A DNA stretch of 64,000 nucleotides from Owenweeksia sp. (GCA_028285465.1 JANQPD010000044.1:47736-111735); one strand, 5' to 3'. Numbered from the stretch's first letter, positions 9,503 through 20,495 are shown. Notes: generated by a model not told the origin, from the sequence alone. Made by a program: numbers and translations.

Positions 9503-12500
9503 TCAACGGTTGATCACTACTTTCTTTTTGCCTTTCAGATGACCTTGCTCATCATACAGGTGCAGAAAATAAAGACCACTTGATAGCTGATTCAGGTCTA
9601 TTTGTACTTTGTTATGCGCTCCTGATAAAATGCGGAAAGCCTCCTGACCGGTATTGTTGTAAAGTATCATAGAATGCCGCATTACTGTTTTGTCCAGTAC
9701 CTCAACCTGTAACCACCCTTTGGTTGGATTGGGGAACACATGTAATGCTTGTTCTAAAGCATTCTCTTCAATCCCTATAGAGTTGATCACATATATTGTT
9801 TTGGTGAAACTTGCCTGGCAATTTCTGCTGTCTGTAGCATCAAGGGTTACGGTATATTGTCCCTGTGCACTATAGCTATGCGTGGGATTTTGTACAATAG
9901 CGCCATTGCCATCACCAAACGTCCAGGACCACCCGTTGGCCGTTAGGCTGCTATCATAAAAGTTTACCAGCGAATCGAGCTCTACCGTATCGACAGAGGA
10001 AGTGAAATGCACATAGAACGGATCTGCTGTAACGGAAGTGCTTAAAGTATCAAAGCCGTATGTATTGTTTACCCGCAGGGTAACTGTATAGTTTCCGGGT
10101 TTCAGATATTGATGTATTGGATTAGCCAGGTTAGAGGTATTGCCATCGCCAAACTGCCAATAATAGCTTGTAGGATTGTATTGGCTTTGGTCTGTGAAGC
10201 TAAACTCTCCCAGGCAGTTGTTTTCCGGGCTTGCATTAAAGGCAGCTACAGGCTGTGCCCCTGAAGTAGCATTCAAGCAGATGTTTAAAGGTTCATCGCT
10301 ATTGGAAATAAGCAGGGAGGCACTGAAGTTGCCTACCAGGGTAGGGATAAACTGAACCGTATAATGCACACTATCTCCAATGGCTACAGAGGATATGGAG
10401 CCTGAAGGATTAACCGTAAAACTGGAATTGGTAGATGTTACGTTGTTTATCGACAAGACATCGCATCCGTCATTAAACACACTGAAGGTGGCTGTGGCAG
10501 TGTCTCCAATTAAGGTGAGCGGGAAATTCAGGCAGGTATCCGTGGTTTGAATATCCGCCTCTGCCACTACGTCAAAAACGATCGGGACCACAACCTCTGG
10601 GTTCCCCGGGCTGTTGTTGTTGATGTTCAGGTTGGTATGGTATGTTCCAACGGGCAATAAAGCGGCATTAAAGAGCAAGCTCTTGTTTACTCCACTATTG
10701 GCGGCCACAGTGCCACTGGTAGCTCCAACCACGGAAACCCAGTTTACTTGTGAAGTAAGACGTATGCTCACTTCGTGGAAAGACCCTACCCCTCCGTCTA
10801 CTTCAAAAGAGTTGGAAAGGGAAAAAGAAAGAGCTCCATCTGCTGTCCAGTTTACCACATTATTGCCCCAAAAAGTAAGGTACATGGTATCATGCACATA
10901 GTTGAGGTTAGCATCAGGCAAATAGCCGTAATTCCAGCTGCCATCAATGGTCATATACGTGCGCTCCCAGTAATCGTCATAATCTCCATTCAACACGATC
11001 CTTACTTCCAGGGTATCCGTACTGGTAGCAGCCGGTATTCCCGTAAAGCTGTGATTTGTAATGGCTGAAGCAGTGTTATAGGTTTGAAGAGAGGTACCCC
11101 GGTATCCGCCAATAGATAAGGAATAATTCATACCGCCCAAACCTTGATTCTCGATCCGGAAGGTTTCATTCCCCACTATTTTACACTTGTTCAATTCATA
11201 ATGAATGGTATCCTGAGGCAGGTGTAAAAAGGGAGCTCCTACGGTTGTGGCATTCAGACATACGGCAAAAGCCGAATCATTATTGCTGAAAACCAGAGTA
11301 TCGGTAAACGTGCCTACCGCAGTGGAAGAAAAGTCAATGATGAGCGGCACCGTATCGCCAGGAGCTACACTTAAGGGTAAACCAACTGCAGAAAATACGG
11401 ATAAATTACCCGAGGCACTCGTAATATTCAGTGTGTCACAACCTGTATTCGTAAGAAAGGCTGAATCACTGCTTACCACCCCTTGTTGTACATTGGAATA
11501 GGTAAGACAGGCATTCGTCAGCAGGTTTGCCTTAGCCGCACCAGTTACCGTTAGGCTTATGGGAATGCGTATGGTTGGATTGGCAGGATCATTTGACTTT
11601 ACGGAAATGGTACCTGCATGGGTACCGCTTACCAGCCCTTTGGATTTTATCCAGATGTCCAGCAAAGTAGAATCGTTAACCGCCACCGTCCCTGAATCAG
11701 GGGATACACTTACCCATGAGGGCAACGCGTTGGTGGCCAAGGTAGCCAGGAAGCTATCCATTATCCCCTGGAAAACGTTATTAGGTTGATACGTTCCAAC
11801 TCCTCCACCTGCAAAAAGTATGTAATACATGCGCTTATTGCCTGTAAGGCCGGTGAGGGTGTGTGCATCATCGTCAGTAGACGTAGAATAGGTGCGGGTA
11901 ATGTTACTGTTTTGCTCTGTAATGATCAGGTGATTTACGGAAGGGTCTCCTGCATTGTATACCCGTTTGATGTATCCTGTATAGGTTATGCCATCAAGCG
12001 TAGAAGTGATGGTAGAGACATCTACCGTACCTCTACCATCTGCCCCCAGGTTCCCGTTTATCCTGAACGCATCCGTATTATCCAGGTCGGCTGCAAAAAG
12101 AAAAATGCCGGTTCCCTTGTATGTGAAGTATTGCCCGTTTGTACCAAAATCTGCCGATGAAACAACCAGGTCGTTAGAATAAGGAACCCCTGAAAAGTTG
12201 GCTAGGGGATCCGTGCTGATGTAATTTCCTCCATCGTACATATCTCCGCCTCCGTCACCAATGTTATTGGAAAAAATCCCCTCACCGAAGTTATACCGGT
12301 TAACAATCAGGGAGGTCAGGTTGGTGTAGGTAGTCTTAAACGTATCGAGCACCTCTTGCAGCGGCATAAACCCATCATTGCCCACAACCTGGAAGTTCAG
12401 GCCGGCCATTCCGGTATTGTAGAGGTAGCGCTGTACATTTACCGAGTCGTCACAACTGTTTATGGAAACATTAATGGCCGAGGAATCCATACCTGCCACG

Positions 12501-15460
12501 GGAGCGCCCTGCACATATGCCTGCACACAGATCTCTTTTGTGCTGTCGTTGCTTACAAAACGAATGGTGTCGTTAAAAGTAAAAGGTCCGGTAAGAGGAG
12601 CAAAAATATACTGCAAATACAGGCTATCCCCTGCCGCTAAAGTAGCGGGGGCGTTTGATAGTGTAAATATGGGATTTGTATTGCTTATGGAAGTAAAATT
12701 CACGTCTCCGCAACCCGCATTGTAAATCAGTACAGAATCTGCCAGACTTACTCCTGCCACCACCGTATCCATATCTATGCAGGCATTAGGTACTTTCAAG
12801 CCGGGCAGACCGGTCAGGTTCAGGGTAACGGAAAAGGGATAAACCGGGTTCTGCGGATCATTGGTGGCTATAGCCCCGCCAAAATTGTATGTACCTGTAG
12901 TCAGCCCGCTTACATCTATATAAGCTGTAACTGTATCGTAAGCAGATACCGCTATTGCTCCCGTATCGGGGGCAAATGAAAGATTGGCGGAAACAATAGA
13001 TGCGGCAATACGGATGTCATCCAACAGCCAAACGTCCAGGCCGCTATTGTGATAGGGTTGTATGAAACGAATGAGCGTGCTGGAGGTTTGTGCGGCCACT
13101 GGAATGGCTACGGATATTTGATTTATGTTAGTGGAAGAAAAATAATAGTACGCGATATTGTTCCATGTGCTGCCCCCATTTGTAGAATACTCCAGGTAAA
13201 TGCCTTCATTGGACTCCGGTGTATTACACCCTATGGTACGCCTCATGTTAAAATTGATCGTTCCTCCCGCGCTGAGGTTAAGGGGAACCGTTTCCATGCT
13301 TCGTCCGAAAGAACCGTTGAACAGGGCGTGATAGTTGTTTAAAGAGCCACAGCTTGTACCATTGGTTACCGTGATCCCCGTGCCAAACTGCTGCCATAAA
13401 GCCGTGTTATAGGTACCCGATTCGAAATCATCCGATCTGTTTGACGCATATGTGCCGGAAGCACCCCACCGAAGGCTGTCCAAACCTCTATTGCCAATCA
13501 CTATGGTGAAGCTTGCTGAATCGTTACAACCTGTATGATGTACTACGTAATGATTGGTATCCAGAAAAACCGAAGGGGCCCCGCTGGCATTTGCGGTGAG
13601 GCAATAGGCATAGTTGGTATCAGTGCCCTGGAAAAAGAGGGTATCGGAAAAACTACCTATTGAGGTAGGAGTGAAATCAAAGGTATAGTAGAATGTATCT
13701 CCGGGAGCCACACCTAGCGTATTAGCCGATAAGGAAATGTCGGAAGAAGTAGCCGTAATCGAAGAAAAATCAAGCGTATCGCATCCCGTATTGGTCATCA
13801 TAACGGAATCGGGATAGGTGATTGCGGTAAACACCGCGCCCAGGTTTGAGCAGTTCTTGTCTGTTACCAGATCGGCAGTACCGGTTACCGTAAGCTGCAA
13901 AGGCAGTACTTTTCCATCAAGCGCGGTATCATTGGAACTTATCGTAAAATCAAAATCGTACACCCCGGCATTGAGCCCGGAGGCATCGGCATTTATAAAG
14001 ATCACGTTGTTGGAGCCATTGCTAAGGTTCCCGTTGTTCGGGCTAAAAGTGAAAATACTGGAAGCATTCACTCCATTAAACCGGATACCGTCTAGCCCTG
14101 AGGTGGAAAAGTTGCTATTGGCGAGATACATAAAATTCACATCGCTGATGGTATTGTTTTGCATTCCTGCTCCGGTAACCAGGAGCGTATTGTCTACATA
14201 CAGATCAAAAGTCCTTGCCGTCCAATCTATGTTCCGAAGCTCAATGTGATGCCATTGCCCGCTTGTTTGAGGAAAGCTATAGTACGTAATATAATTACCG
14301 GGTATATAGCGGTAGTACAAGCGCAAGTCGTTGTAGCGGAAAACCGAATAAAACAAAACCTGGTGCGTATTCCAGTTGCCACTTCCCAGGCCAAACTGAC
14401 CGTGATAACTCGTATAGGAATCGCTTTTCACGTAGTAGCTAATGTTTTCCGGTTGCAGACTATTGATGTTCGCTACTATGGGGTTAAACCCACTGCCATC
14501 CAAACGCAGGTATTGAGCACCTTCGGCTGCACCTGTGGTGGGAAAACTAAGCGTTTGATTATTATATAGATCAGTAAAGTCCCCTGCCCCGTTTTCAAAG
14601 TCCTCGGAATAAGCCAGCATATTACTATTTGTTGACAGAGACAAACCATAATTCAAATTACCGCTCCCGGCATTTGAAATGGTAAAAGAAGTCGAGTTTG
14701 AGGTACCACAGGGTATGGACATCTTCACTGTATCTGTTGAAAGGCTGCCTAAAGGTGCAGCCTGCACAGTTAAGTTCACCACGTTGGAAGTGTCTGAACC
14801 AAAGCAATTGGTAGCAATCAGTTTTACCTGCTTGGGTCCTGAAACGGTATATCTGTGCGAGGGGTTTATTTCGGTGCTGCTTTGACCATCGCCAAAATCC
14901 CATAAGTAGGTAGCCCCATTTGTTGTGGTATTGATAAACTGTACAGGTACATTATAGGCGGGTGTGGTAGAAGCCGGCACAAAAGAGGCATTGGGCGCGG
15001 CAGATGCATTGGTGGTGAAGTTTCCTTCAAACCCGCTGGTATGAGAACAACAATTCGAGTAAAAGTAAAGCGTAACCGCACCCGAAGTTGAGCTAATGGC
15101 CACCCCGTTATTGGGTAGATTGCTACCCCAATAAGTACCTAATACATTACCCGTTGTGCCCACTCCATCGTAAATACGTATATAATCAGATGAATTGAAC
15201 GTGTTAAACGAAGTGAATTGTACATTCACCGTAGTATTTCCCGGAGGGTCAATGACAAGAGCACCGTTGGAATAGCCGGGGTAATTGCTGCTGCCGCCCG
15301 GGTCCCGGAAAAGGCCTACACAGGCATTCACGGTATCAAAGCCCGTTTGCGGTATGTTGTAGGTTTGTGCGTGTGTACCTATTGAAAAAAAGCTAATCAG
15401 TGTTAAGGTAGTAAAGGCTTTGGTTAGCAGGGAAGCCTTTTTAGGATATAAATGCTTCAT
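9503..15460 (-). CDS. Giant secreted cell-surface protein: CUB, PKD, HYDIN-like repeats, T9SS sorting domain
   Basis: A 1985-residue exported protein. A signal peptide (about residues 1-32, ending in THAQ) is followed by a CUB-like domain (about 35-150; SSDYIRIYDG). Next is a PKD domain (YLWDFGDGQSS, about 155-235). A long middle of repeated units follows, each with LTNTGCDTL- or NAGCGDVNF-like cysteines and VAPGDTFYYTF-like strands, typical of ASPM/SPD-2/Hydin choice-of-anchor repeats. They are interspersed with jelly-roll-like segments. Two further PKD domains (YWQFGDGNTS, GWSWTFGDGNG) precede the C-terminal T9SS type A domain (HVFPNPTKGWLQ to the end). A surface-attached or released adhesin is inferred; no catalytic motif was seen. 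It is monocistronic between two terminators. Confidence 0.9.
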   Translation of the reverse strand: MKHLYPKKASLLTKAFTTLTLISFFSIGTHAQTYNIPQTGFDTVNACVGLFRDPGGSSNYPGYSNGALVIDPPGNTTVNVQFTSFNTFNSSDYIRIYDGVGTTGNVLGTYWGSNLPNNGVAISSTSGAVTLYFYSNCCSHTSGFEGNFTTNASAAPNASFVPASTTPAYNVPVQFINTTTNGATYLWDFGDGQSSTEINPSHRYTVSGPKQVKLIATNCFGSDTSNVVNLTVQAAPLGSLSTDTVKMSIPCGTSNSTSFTISNAGSGNLNYGLSLSTNSNMLAYSEDFENGAGDFTDLYNNQTLSFPTTGAAEGAQYLRLDGSGFNPIVANINSLQPENISYYVKSDSYTSYHGQFGLGSGNWNTHQVLFYSVFRYNDLRLYYRYIPGNYITYYSFPQTSGQWHHIELRNIDWTARTFDLYVDNTLLVTGAGMQNNTISDVNFMYLANSNFSTSGLDGIRFNGVNASSIFTFSPNNGNLSNGSNNVIFINADASGLNAGVYDFDFTISSNDTALDGKVLPLQLTVTGTADLVTDKNCSNLGAVFTAITYPDSVMMTNTGCDTLDFSSITATSSDISLSANTLGVAPGDTFYYTFDFTPTSIGSFSDTLFFQGTDTNYAYCLTANASGAPSVFLDTNHYVVHHTGCNDSASFTIVIGNRGLDSLRWGASGTYASNRSDDFESGTYNTALWQQFGTGITVTNGTSCGSLNNYHALFNGSFGRSMETVPLNLSAGGTINFNMRRTIGCNTPESNEGIYLEYSTNGGSTWNNIAYYYFSSTNINQISVAIPVAAQTSSTLIRFIQPYHNSGLDVWLLDDIRIAASIVSANLSFAPDTGAIAVSAYDTVTAYIDVSGLTTGTYNFGGAIATNDPQNPVYPFSVTLNLTGLPGLKVPNACIDMDTVVAGVSLADSVLIYNAGCGDVNFTSISNTNPIFTLSNAPATLAAGDSLYLQYIFAPLTGPFTFNDTIRFVSNDSTKEICVQAYVQGAPVAGMDSSAINVSINSCDDSVNVQRYLYNTGMAGLNFQVVGNDGFMPLQEVLDTFKTTYTNLTSLIVNRYNFGEGIFSNNIGDGGGDMYDGGNYISTDPLANFSGVPYSNDLVVSSADFGTNGQYFTYKGTGIFLFAADLDNTDAFRINGNLGADGRGTVDVSTITSTLDGITYTGYIKRVYNAGDPSVNHLIITEQNSNITRTYSTSTDDDAHTLTGLTGNKRMYYILFAGGGVGTYQPNNVFQGIMDSFLATLATNALPSWVSVSPDSGTVAVNDSTLLDIWIKSKGLVSGTHAGTISVKSNDPANPTIRIPISLTVTGAAKANLLTNACLTYSNVQQGVVSSDSAFLTNTGCDTLNITSASGNLSVFSAVGLPLSVAPGDTVPLIIDFSSTAVGTFTDTLVFSNNDSAFAVCLNATTVGAPFLHLPQDTIHYELNKCKIVGNETFRIENQGLGGMNYSLSIGGYRGTSLQTYNTASAITNHSFTGIPAATSTDTLEVRIVLNGDYDDYWERTYMTIDGSWNYGYLPDANLNYVHDTMYLTFWGNNVVNWTADGALSFSLSNSFEVDGGVGSFHEVSIRLTSQVNWVSVVGATSGTVAANSGVNKSLLFNAALLPVGTYHTNLNINNNSPGNPEVVVPIVFDVVAEADIQTTDTCLNFPLTLIGDTATATFSVFNDGCDVLSINNVTSTNSSFTVNPSGSISSVAIGDSVHYTVQFIPTLVGNFSASLLISNSDEPLNICLNATSGAQPVAAFNASPENNCLGEFSFTDQSQYNPTSYYWQFGDGNTSNLANPIHQYLKPGNYTVTLRVNNTYGFDTLSTSVTADPFYVHFTSSVDTVELDSLVNFYDSSLTANGWSWTFGDGNGAIVQNPTHSYSAQGQYTVTLDATDSRNCQASFTKTIYVINSIGIEENALEQALHVFPNPTKGWLQVEVLDKTVMRHSMILYNNTGQEAFRILSGAHNKVQIDLNQLSSGLYFLHLYDEQGHLKGKKKVVINR

Positions 15461-15492
15461 TATAAGAGGTATAATTAATGCTGCAAGAATAC

Positions 15493-15526
15493 AAAAAAAA
15501 AGTCCTGGAATTACCCAAGACTTTTT
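15493..15526 (-). terminator. Intrinsic terminator of gcvT
   Basis: Read on the minus strand, AAAAAGTCTTGG pairs with CCAGGACTTTTT around loop GTAATT (one mismatch), and a long T-run follows. Confidence 0.85.
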
Positions 15527-15559
15527 GATTACCCCAGATATTTGGTTCTGGTGTTTTGT

Positions 15560-16633
15560 TTACAGGAAGGGAAGCTTCACTACGCTGGCTTTCACCCGCT
15601 TGTTTCGTATAACTATATCAATACTGCTCCCCGGTTTGGCATAGGCCATATCTACATACCCCATACCTATAGCCTTCCCTAAGGAGGGAGATTGTGTCCC
15701 GCTCGTTACCCGGCCAATAACTTTATTCTCCGCTTCTATTTCATATCCCTGGCGTGGAATGCCGCGGTCAATAAGCTCAAAACCTACCAGGCGTTTATTT
15801 ACCCCTTCCTCTTTTTGTGCTTTTAAGGCATCTGCATTTACAAAATCCTTAGTGAATTTGGTAATCCAACCCAGGCCGGCTTCAATGGGGGAGGTGGTAT
15901 CGTCTATATCATTGCCATACAAGCAAAATCCTTTTTCCAGGCGCAGCGTATCCCGGGCACCTAAGCCAATGGGTTTTATTCCGTATGGCGCACCGGCTTC
16001 AAATACCTTGTTCCAAAGCTGCTCGGCGTAACGATTGGGCACATACACTTCGAAGCCACCGGCCCCGGTATAGCCGGTAGCCGAAACAATGGCGTCCGGT
16101 ACCCCGGCAAAAGTCCCCTGTACAAAAGTGTAGTACACCATCTGTTCAAGGTCTATGTCTGTTAAGGATTGCAGCGCTTTGGCCGCCAACGGACCCTGTA
16201 TGGCCAAGAGGGAATATGCATCCGAGGCATTCTCCATCAGGGCACCAAACGCATTGTGTTGACTGATCCAGTTCCAATCCTTTTCAATGTTACTGGCGTT
16301 TACCACCAGCATATAATGTCTTTCGTTGAACCGATACACCAGGAGGTCGTCTACAATTCCGCCTTCTGCATTGGGCATACAACTGTATTGCACCTTGCCA
16401 TCGGTAAGCTTACTTACATCGTTTGACGTAACCTTCTGCAATAAAGCTTCTGCCTGCTCTCCACTTATAAAGAACTCACCCATATGGCTTACGTCAAAAA
16501 CCCCTACTGCTTCACGTACATTTTTGTGCTCGGCAAGCAGGCCTTCGTATTGAACGGGCATGTTGTATCCGGCAAACGGCACCATTCGTGCACCCAGCTT
16601 AATATGCAGCTGGGTAAGAGAAGTATCTTTCAT
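15560..16633 (-). CDS. gcvT: Glycine cleavage system T protein (aminomethyltransferase)
   Basis: GcvT transfers the methylene group from the aminomethyl-lipoyl H protein to tetrahydrofolate and releases ammonia. The 357-residue length is normal. Recognisable segments are [12 protein letters not shown] near residue 45, [12 protein letters not shown] near 170 and [13 protein letters not shown] near 205, plus the C-terminal barrel with [19 protein letters not shown]. It lies 15 bases downstream of a response-regulator gene on the same strand and ends in a terminator, so the two may be cotranscribed. Confidence 0.95.
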   Translation of the reverse strand: MKDTSLTQLHIKLGARMVPFAGYNMPVQYEGLLAEHKNVREAVGVFDVSHMGEFFISGEQAEALLQKVTSNDVSKLTDGKVQYSCMPNAEGGIVDDLLVYRFNERHYMLVVNASNIEKDWNWISQHNAFGALMENASDAYSLLAIQGPLAAKALQSLTDIDLEQMVYYTFVQGTFAGVPDAIVSATGYTGAGGFEVYVPNRYAEQLWNKVFEAGAPYGIKPIGLGARDTLRLEKGFCLYGNDIDDTTSPIEAGLGWITKFTKDFVNADALKAQKEEGVNKRLVGFELIDRGIPRQGYEIEAENKVIGRVTSGTQSPSLGKAIGMGYVDMAYAKPGSSIDIVIRNKRVKASVVKLPFL

Positions 16634-16648
16634 TGAAAATTTTGCGCG

Positions 16649-17047
16649 CTAAGCTACAGCTTTTTGCACCAGCTCCACAAGCTGCTTTTCACTTATCGGC
16701 TTGATGATGAAGTCGTGGATCGCTGTCATTTTAGCGGCTTTCTCCCGGTCGCGTTCATCTATGGAAGAGGTCACCATATAGAGCGTAATTTCTTTGATCG
16801 GCCTGGGGTTAAGGTTGGCAAACTCCTGTACAAAATCCCAGCCATCCATAATGGGCATGTTTACGTCCAGGAGAATGATGTCGGGAAGAACATCCTCTTG
16901 CAATGCATTGTCTTTTATATATTCCAATGCCTCTTCTCCATCGGCAAAGGTCGTTACCGTGTCTGCCAACTTCAGCATCTGTATGTACTTCTCTGTGGTA
17001 AAACGGTAAATCTTATCATCATCAATAATGCAAATACGTTTAATCAT
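16649..17047 (-). CDS. Single-domain response regulator (CheY-like)
   Basis: A 132-residue stand-alone receiver domain. The acidic pocket (IIDDDK, residues 8-12), phosphoacceptor Asp61 in ILLDVNMPIMDG, the Thr/Ser switch in YMVTSS and the conserved Lys in FIIKPIS are all present. No output domain follows, so it probably acts by protein contact or phosphotransfer. I chose the internal ATG at 17047 over a start 36 bases upstream because the domain begins right there (MIKRICIIDDD) and GGG lies just upstream. No kinase gene is adjacent. Confidence 0.88.
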   Translation of the reverse strand: MIKRICIIDDDKIYRFTTEKYIQMLKLADTVTTFADGEEALEYIKDNALQEDVLPDIILLDVNMPIMDGWDFVQEFANLNPRPIKEITLYMVTSSIDERDREKAAKMTAIHDFIIKPISEKQLVELVQKAVA

Positions 17048-17083
17048 CCCTGTTTCTTTTATATTTTTTTGTAGTTCAGGCAA

Positions 17084-17708
17084 AAGTTTATCATGTCCTC
17101 ATTACCAGCTTCAAACATTCCCTAAGGAAACTCCTGATTTTATCAAAATCCATGCCTCTGATAAACACTTAATACACCAGATGTACCTATTCATCTGACG
17201 CCCGTAGTACTGTAGAATAGATTATACCTAAACTTTTACTTCTTTCTGGAGTCAGATCAGCATATCGCCCGGCTAAAAGGTGGCTTTGCCTTTCTTCAAA
17301 ATTAAGGATCAGGCCAATATGATCTACATCAATAAGACTATTATTTATGTAATATAATTCCTTAAATGTGGCCCGGATACAGGCGATCATGAACTGAAAG
17401 AAGTTGTTATTACAGCCAATACAAAACGCTATGCGGTTATGCATATAGATGTTGGGTGTTCTTGCTGCACCCTAGCTTTTTTAAATAAAGCCTTCCCTAC
17501 ATCTATTGTTTACAGGTTTTTAAACTGCACTAAAAAAGCAAAAAAAACGAACGATTAATTTTCCGAATCACATACCGAAAAGAAAACAAGAAACTGCCTA
17601 TTTCACTTAACGTTTCGAAACTTGTAGGATTTTACGCAACTTCCCTTTCGCGCAATCTCGCCCAAACACGCAGGTTTTAATATCTGCCCGGTATATTTTC
17701 AGTTGGCC
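17084..17708. other. Intergenic region with only a weak small ORF
   Basis: About 625 bases without a convincing gene. A minus-strand ORF of 85 codons (17444-17187) starts MHNRIAFCIGC; it has no recognisable domain or clear ribosome binding site and may be chance or a gene remnant. The rest is A+T-rich. Confidence 0.4.
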
Positions 17709-18290
17709 CTAGCCATGTATATATTCGCTTTTGCTAAGCCCCTGCATTACCTCAGCTTCATAGGTAAGTAAAGCATCCCATTTTTCATTTACCTCTTCTG
17801 CTTTGCCGTACTTTCTGGCAAGGTTGATAAACAGGGTATAGTGCCCGGCTTCACTGGCCATCAGGCTGGCGTAGAACTTTGCAAGTTCCTGGTCCCCGAT
17901 GTTTTCTGACAAGAGCTTGAAACGTTCGCAACTGCGTGCCTCAATCAGAGCCGCCACCAGTAAGCGGTTTATTAAGCGCTCATTTCGATCTCCTGTTTTC
18001 GGGAAGAACTGCATAATTTTGTTTACGTATTCATCCTTGCGTTCCCGCCCCAGGGTATATCCCCGTTCAAGGATCCTCTTGTGCACCATTTCAAAATGGC
18101 TCATTTCTTCCCTGGCCAGCGCTGCCATCTCGGTAACCAGGTCACTATGCTCGGGATACGTAACCAAAAGAGAAATAGCTGTACTGGCTGCTTTTTGTTC
18201 ACAAAAGGCATGGTCGGTAAGGATTTCTTCTATATTCTTCTCGGCAATGTTTACCCAGCGGGGATCGGTAGGCAGCTTCAATCTTAACAT
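17709..18290 (-). CDS. miaE: MiaE-like tRNA-(ms2io6A) hydroxylase
   Basis: MiaE is a nonhaem di-iron enzyme that hydroxylates the isopentenyl group of ms2i6A at tRNA position 37. The 193-residue ferritin-like four-helix protein shows the ligand pattern expected: Glu in HAFCEQKAASTA, ExxH in REEMSHFEMVH, Glu in IEARSCERF and ExxH in SEAGHYTLF. It is the third gene after a Usp protein and a SulP transporter on the minus strand, with an 11-base gap to the transporter gene. Identification is good at family level. Confidence 0.88.
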   Translation of the reverse strand: MLRLKLPTDPRWVNIAEKNIEEILTDHAFCEQKAASTAISLLVTYPEHSDLVTEMAALAREEMSHFEMVHKRILERGYTLGRERKDEYVNKIMQFFPKTGDRNERLINRLLVAALIEARSCERFKLLSENIGDQELAKFYASLMASEAGHYTLFINLARKYGKAEEVNEKWDALLTYEAEVMQGLSKSEYIHG

Positions 18291-18301
18291 GTACTCTGAT
18301 T

Positions 18302-20488
18302 TTAACGGTTTTGCAGCAGCTTGCTTAAGCCTGTGGCAAAATTAATCAATTGCGTAAACTCCGGGAAGGTGGCCAGCCTTTGCTTTTCAAAGATCAGCAA
18401 CTGCTTATCGTGACTCTCTATATGATAGGGTTTATGCGCTTCAAAAAATGCGACCAGTTCCCAGGTAAAAAATTCTTTTATTTTTTCTTCATTCTCTACT
18501 TTCAACTTGAAATTATTTGTGAAGTCAGAAAAATTCTCCAGGTTTGTTTGCGCAGCCCAACCGGCCAGTACTGCTGTGCGATGCAGTACATTCTCTTTGT
18601 CGAGTACGAAAAAGGGAAGCTCAAAATTGAAGGTAAGCAGCACTGCGCTGGTATGCAGGTAAGATTTAGTCAATAGCTCGCCCTGGCTATAGTCCAGGTC
18701 TGCAAACCACACTTCTCCCTCTCCCTCTTTCAGCACCGCTACATTGCGCAAACCATCCAGTTGTTTGTCCGCAAAATACCGGAAGTGCAGCATTTTTTTT
18801 CTCAAGACGTGTTCGTCCTCATGAAAAGACCAACTTCTCTCCTTAAACCATGTGGATATAGCATCCTGCCTGCGGCTGTTTCGGTTGGGCAGCCAGCGGT
18901 GGGGTTTTTTGCGCGGCGCCAGGGGATGTGCTGTTCGCGCGGTCAGGTCATCCAGGCCAATGATCTCCAGGTTTCCCCCGGACTTCTCAAAAGAATCCCT
19001 ATAGGTGCCGAGGTGTTCAAGTACGCTATAATCCACAAATTGGCACAAGCTAAAATCAACTACAAGGGCAGCGTTTGTCGGTAACGTATCCAATCTCTTT
19101 TTTAGCCGTACATAGTTGGTGAAATTGCTGAACGCGCGTACACTTAAATGGTACTGGCCACTGCTTTCCAGGAATAAAAGCGTATTGGGCTTAAAAAAGT
19201 TACGCAGAATAACCGCCGCCCGGTCTTTTGTATTCAGTTGCATAAGCAGGGTGAGTAACATACCGCAAGCGATACCGGTAATAAGGTCCGTAAAAAGTGT
19301 GGCCAGTAAAGTTGCTGAAAAGATGATCAGTTGTTCGAGGCCTACAGATGCAATTTTTTGAAACACCTGCGGAGAAGCCAGGCGGTACCCGGTAAACACC
19401 AGGATGGCCGCCAGAGCCGGCAAGGGTATCCGGTTGAGAAAAGAGGGAAACAGCAAAACGAAACCTGCCAAAAAAAAGGCCTGAAAAAAATTAGAGCTGC
19501 GCCAGGTAGCCCCGTTGTTTACATTCACCGAACTGCGCGCAATTGCGATAACCGGGTTTAACCCACCCATAAAACCAGATACCACAGTGGCCAGGCCAAT
19601 GGCTCTGAGCTCTCTATTCACATTCGATCGCCTCCGCTTGGGGTCCAGTTTGTCAATGGCCTTAATGCTTAGCAGGCTTTCTGTGGTGGCAATAAAGGTG
19701 AGTGAGAATACAGCCATAAAAAAGGTGTATTCTCCGGCTTTGGAAAAATCCGGAGTGGCCAATTGCTTTACTATGTTTTCGGGCAACCGAATAAGGTACT
19801 CTGCCTGCAGTGTTGGAAAGGGAAGTACTTCTATGCTAGCTAAGTAATTCAGGAGTATGGCGTACCCCACAGCCAGCACGGGAGCCGGGAACTTTCTTAC
19901 AATGCCTGTTTTCACAAAGCTGTGGAGGACAAGGATCAACAGAGAACCTAAACCCGTAAGCCAGGCCAAAGGCTCAAAAGCATGTATAAACAAACGCTCC
20001 AACGTAGCGGGCAGTAAAGCAAACAGTTCCGTAGCGCTGCTGGCCACCGGATTTATCTCGCCCAGCATTACATGCAGTTGCTTGGACATAATGATCAGGC
20101 CTATAGCGGCCAACATGCCTTGTACTGCCGCCGAGGGAAAAAAATCACCTACCACGCCCACCTTGAATAGCCCGAGGAGGAAAATAACGCCTCCCGAAAC
20201 CACGATTGCCGCAAGGGTATATAAGAACCCCTGGACCATATCGCCATCACCAAGGGCCAGAATAGCTCCCAGGGTAGCTACCACCAGTCCGTTTCCGGGC
20301 CCCGCAATGCCCACATATGAACCTCCCAAAAAGGAGATCACCAGCCCTCCCACTATTGCGGCAATAATGCCCGCCACCGGTGGGGCTCCCGAGGCAAGCG
20401 CCAAACCTAAACTGAGTGGTAGTGCGATGAGAGACACTACGAAGCCCGAAAAAAGATTAGGTGATAAATCCTGAAACCACTGCTTCAA
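18302..20488 (-). CDS. SulP-family anion transporter with STAS domain and long C-terminal extension
   Basis: A 728-residue inner-membrane protein. The N-terminal half is the SLC26/SulP transport domain (segments such as ALPLSLGLALASGAPP and GSYVGIAGPGNGL), with about 10-12 membrane spans. A STAS domain follows at about residues 430-540. The substrate could be bicarbonate or sulfate; without a neighbouring carbonic anhydrase I cannot choose. About 185 residues after the STAS domain (from about 545) form a soluble extension I do not recognise. The start is TTG, seven bases after the Usp gene, so Usp, SulP and MiaE genes form a likely operon. Confidence 0.9.
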   Translation of the reverse strand: MKQWFQDLSPNLFSGFVVSLIALPLSLGLALASGAPPVAGIIAAIVGGLVISFLGGSYVGIAGPGNGLVVATLGAILALGDGDMVQGFLYTLAAIVVSGGVIFLLGLFKVGVVGDFFPSAAVQGMLAAIGLIIMSKQLHVMLGEINPVASSATELFALLPATLERLFIHAFEPLAWLTGLGSLLILVLHSFVKTGIVRKFPAPVLAVGYAILLNYLASIEVLPFPTLQAEYLIRLPENIVKQLATPDFSKAGEYTFFMAVFSLTFIATTESLLSIKAIDKLDPKRRRSNVNRELRAIGLATVVSGFMGGLNPVIAIARSSVNVNNGATWRSSNFFQAFFLAGFVLLFPSFLNRIPLPALAAILVFTGYRLASPQVFQKIASVGLEQLIIFSATLLATLFTDLITGIACGMLLTLLMQLNTKDRAAVILRNFFKPNTLLFLESSGQYHLSVRAFSNFTNYVRLKKRLDTLPTNAALVVDFSLCQFVDYSVLEHLGTYRDSFEKSGGNLEIIGLDDLTARTAHPLAPRKKPHRWLPNRNSRRQDAISTWFKERSWSFHEDEHVLRKKMLHFRYFADKQLDGLRNVAVLKEGEGEVWFADLDYSQGELLTKSYLHTSAVLLTFNFELPFFVLDKENVLHRTAVLAGWAAQTNLENFSDFTNNFKLKVENEEKIKEFFTWELVAFFEAHKPYHIESHDKQLLIFEKQRLATFPEFTQLINFATGLSKLLQNR

Positions 20489-20495
20489 AGCGCGC

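Noticed and set aside
9503..15460. Internal repeats of the giant T9SS gene as a CRISPR or DNA repeat array
   Set aside because: The repeats are protein-level HYDIN/PKD units, not short identical DNA repeats with spacers.
17187..17444. 85-codon minus-strand ORF as a gene
   Set aside because: No recognisable domain, no clear ribosome binding site and an A+T-rich gap around it; kept only as a note on the intergenic region.
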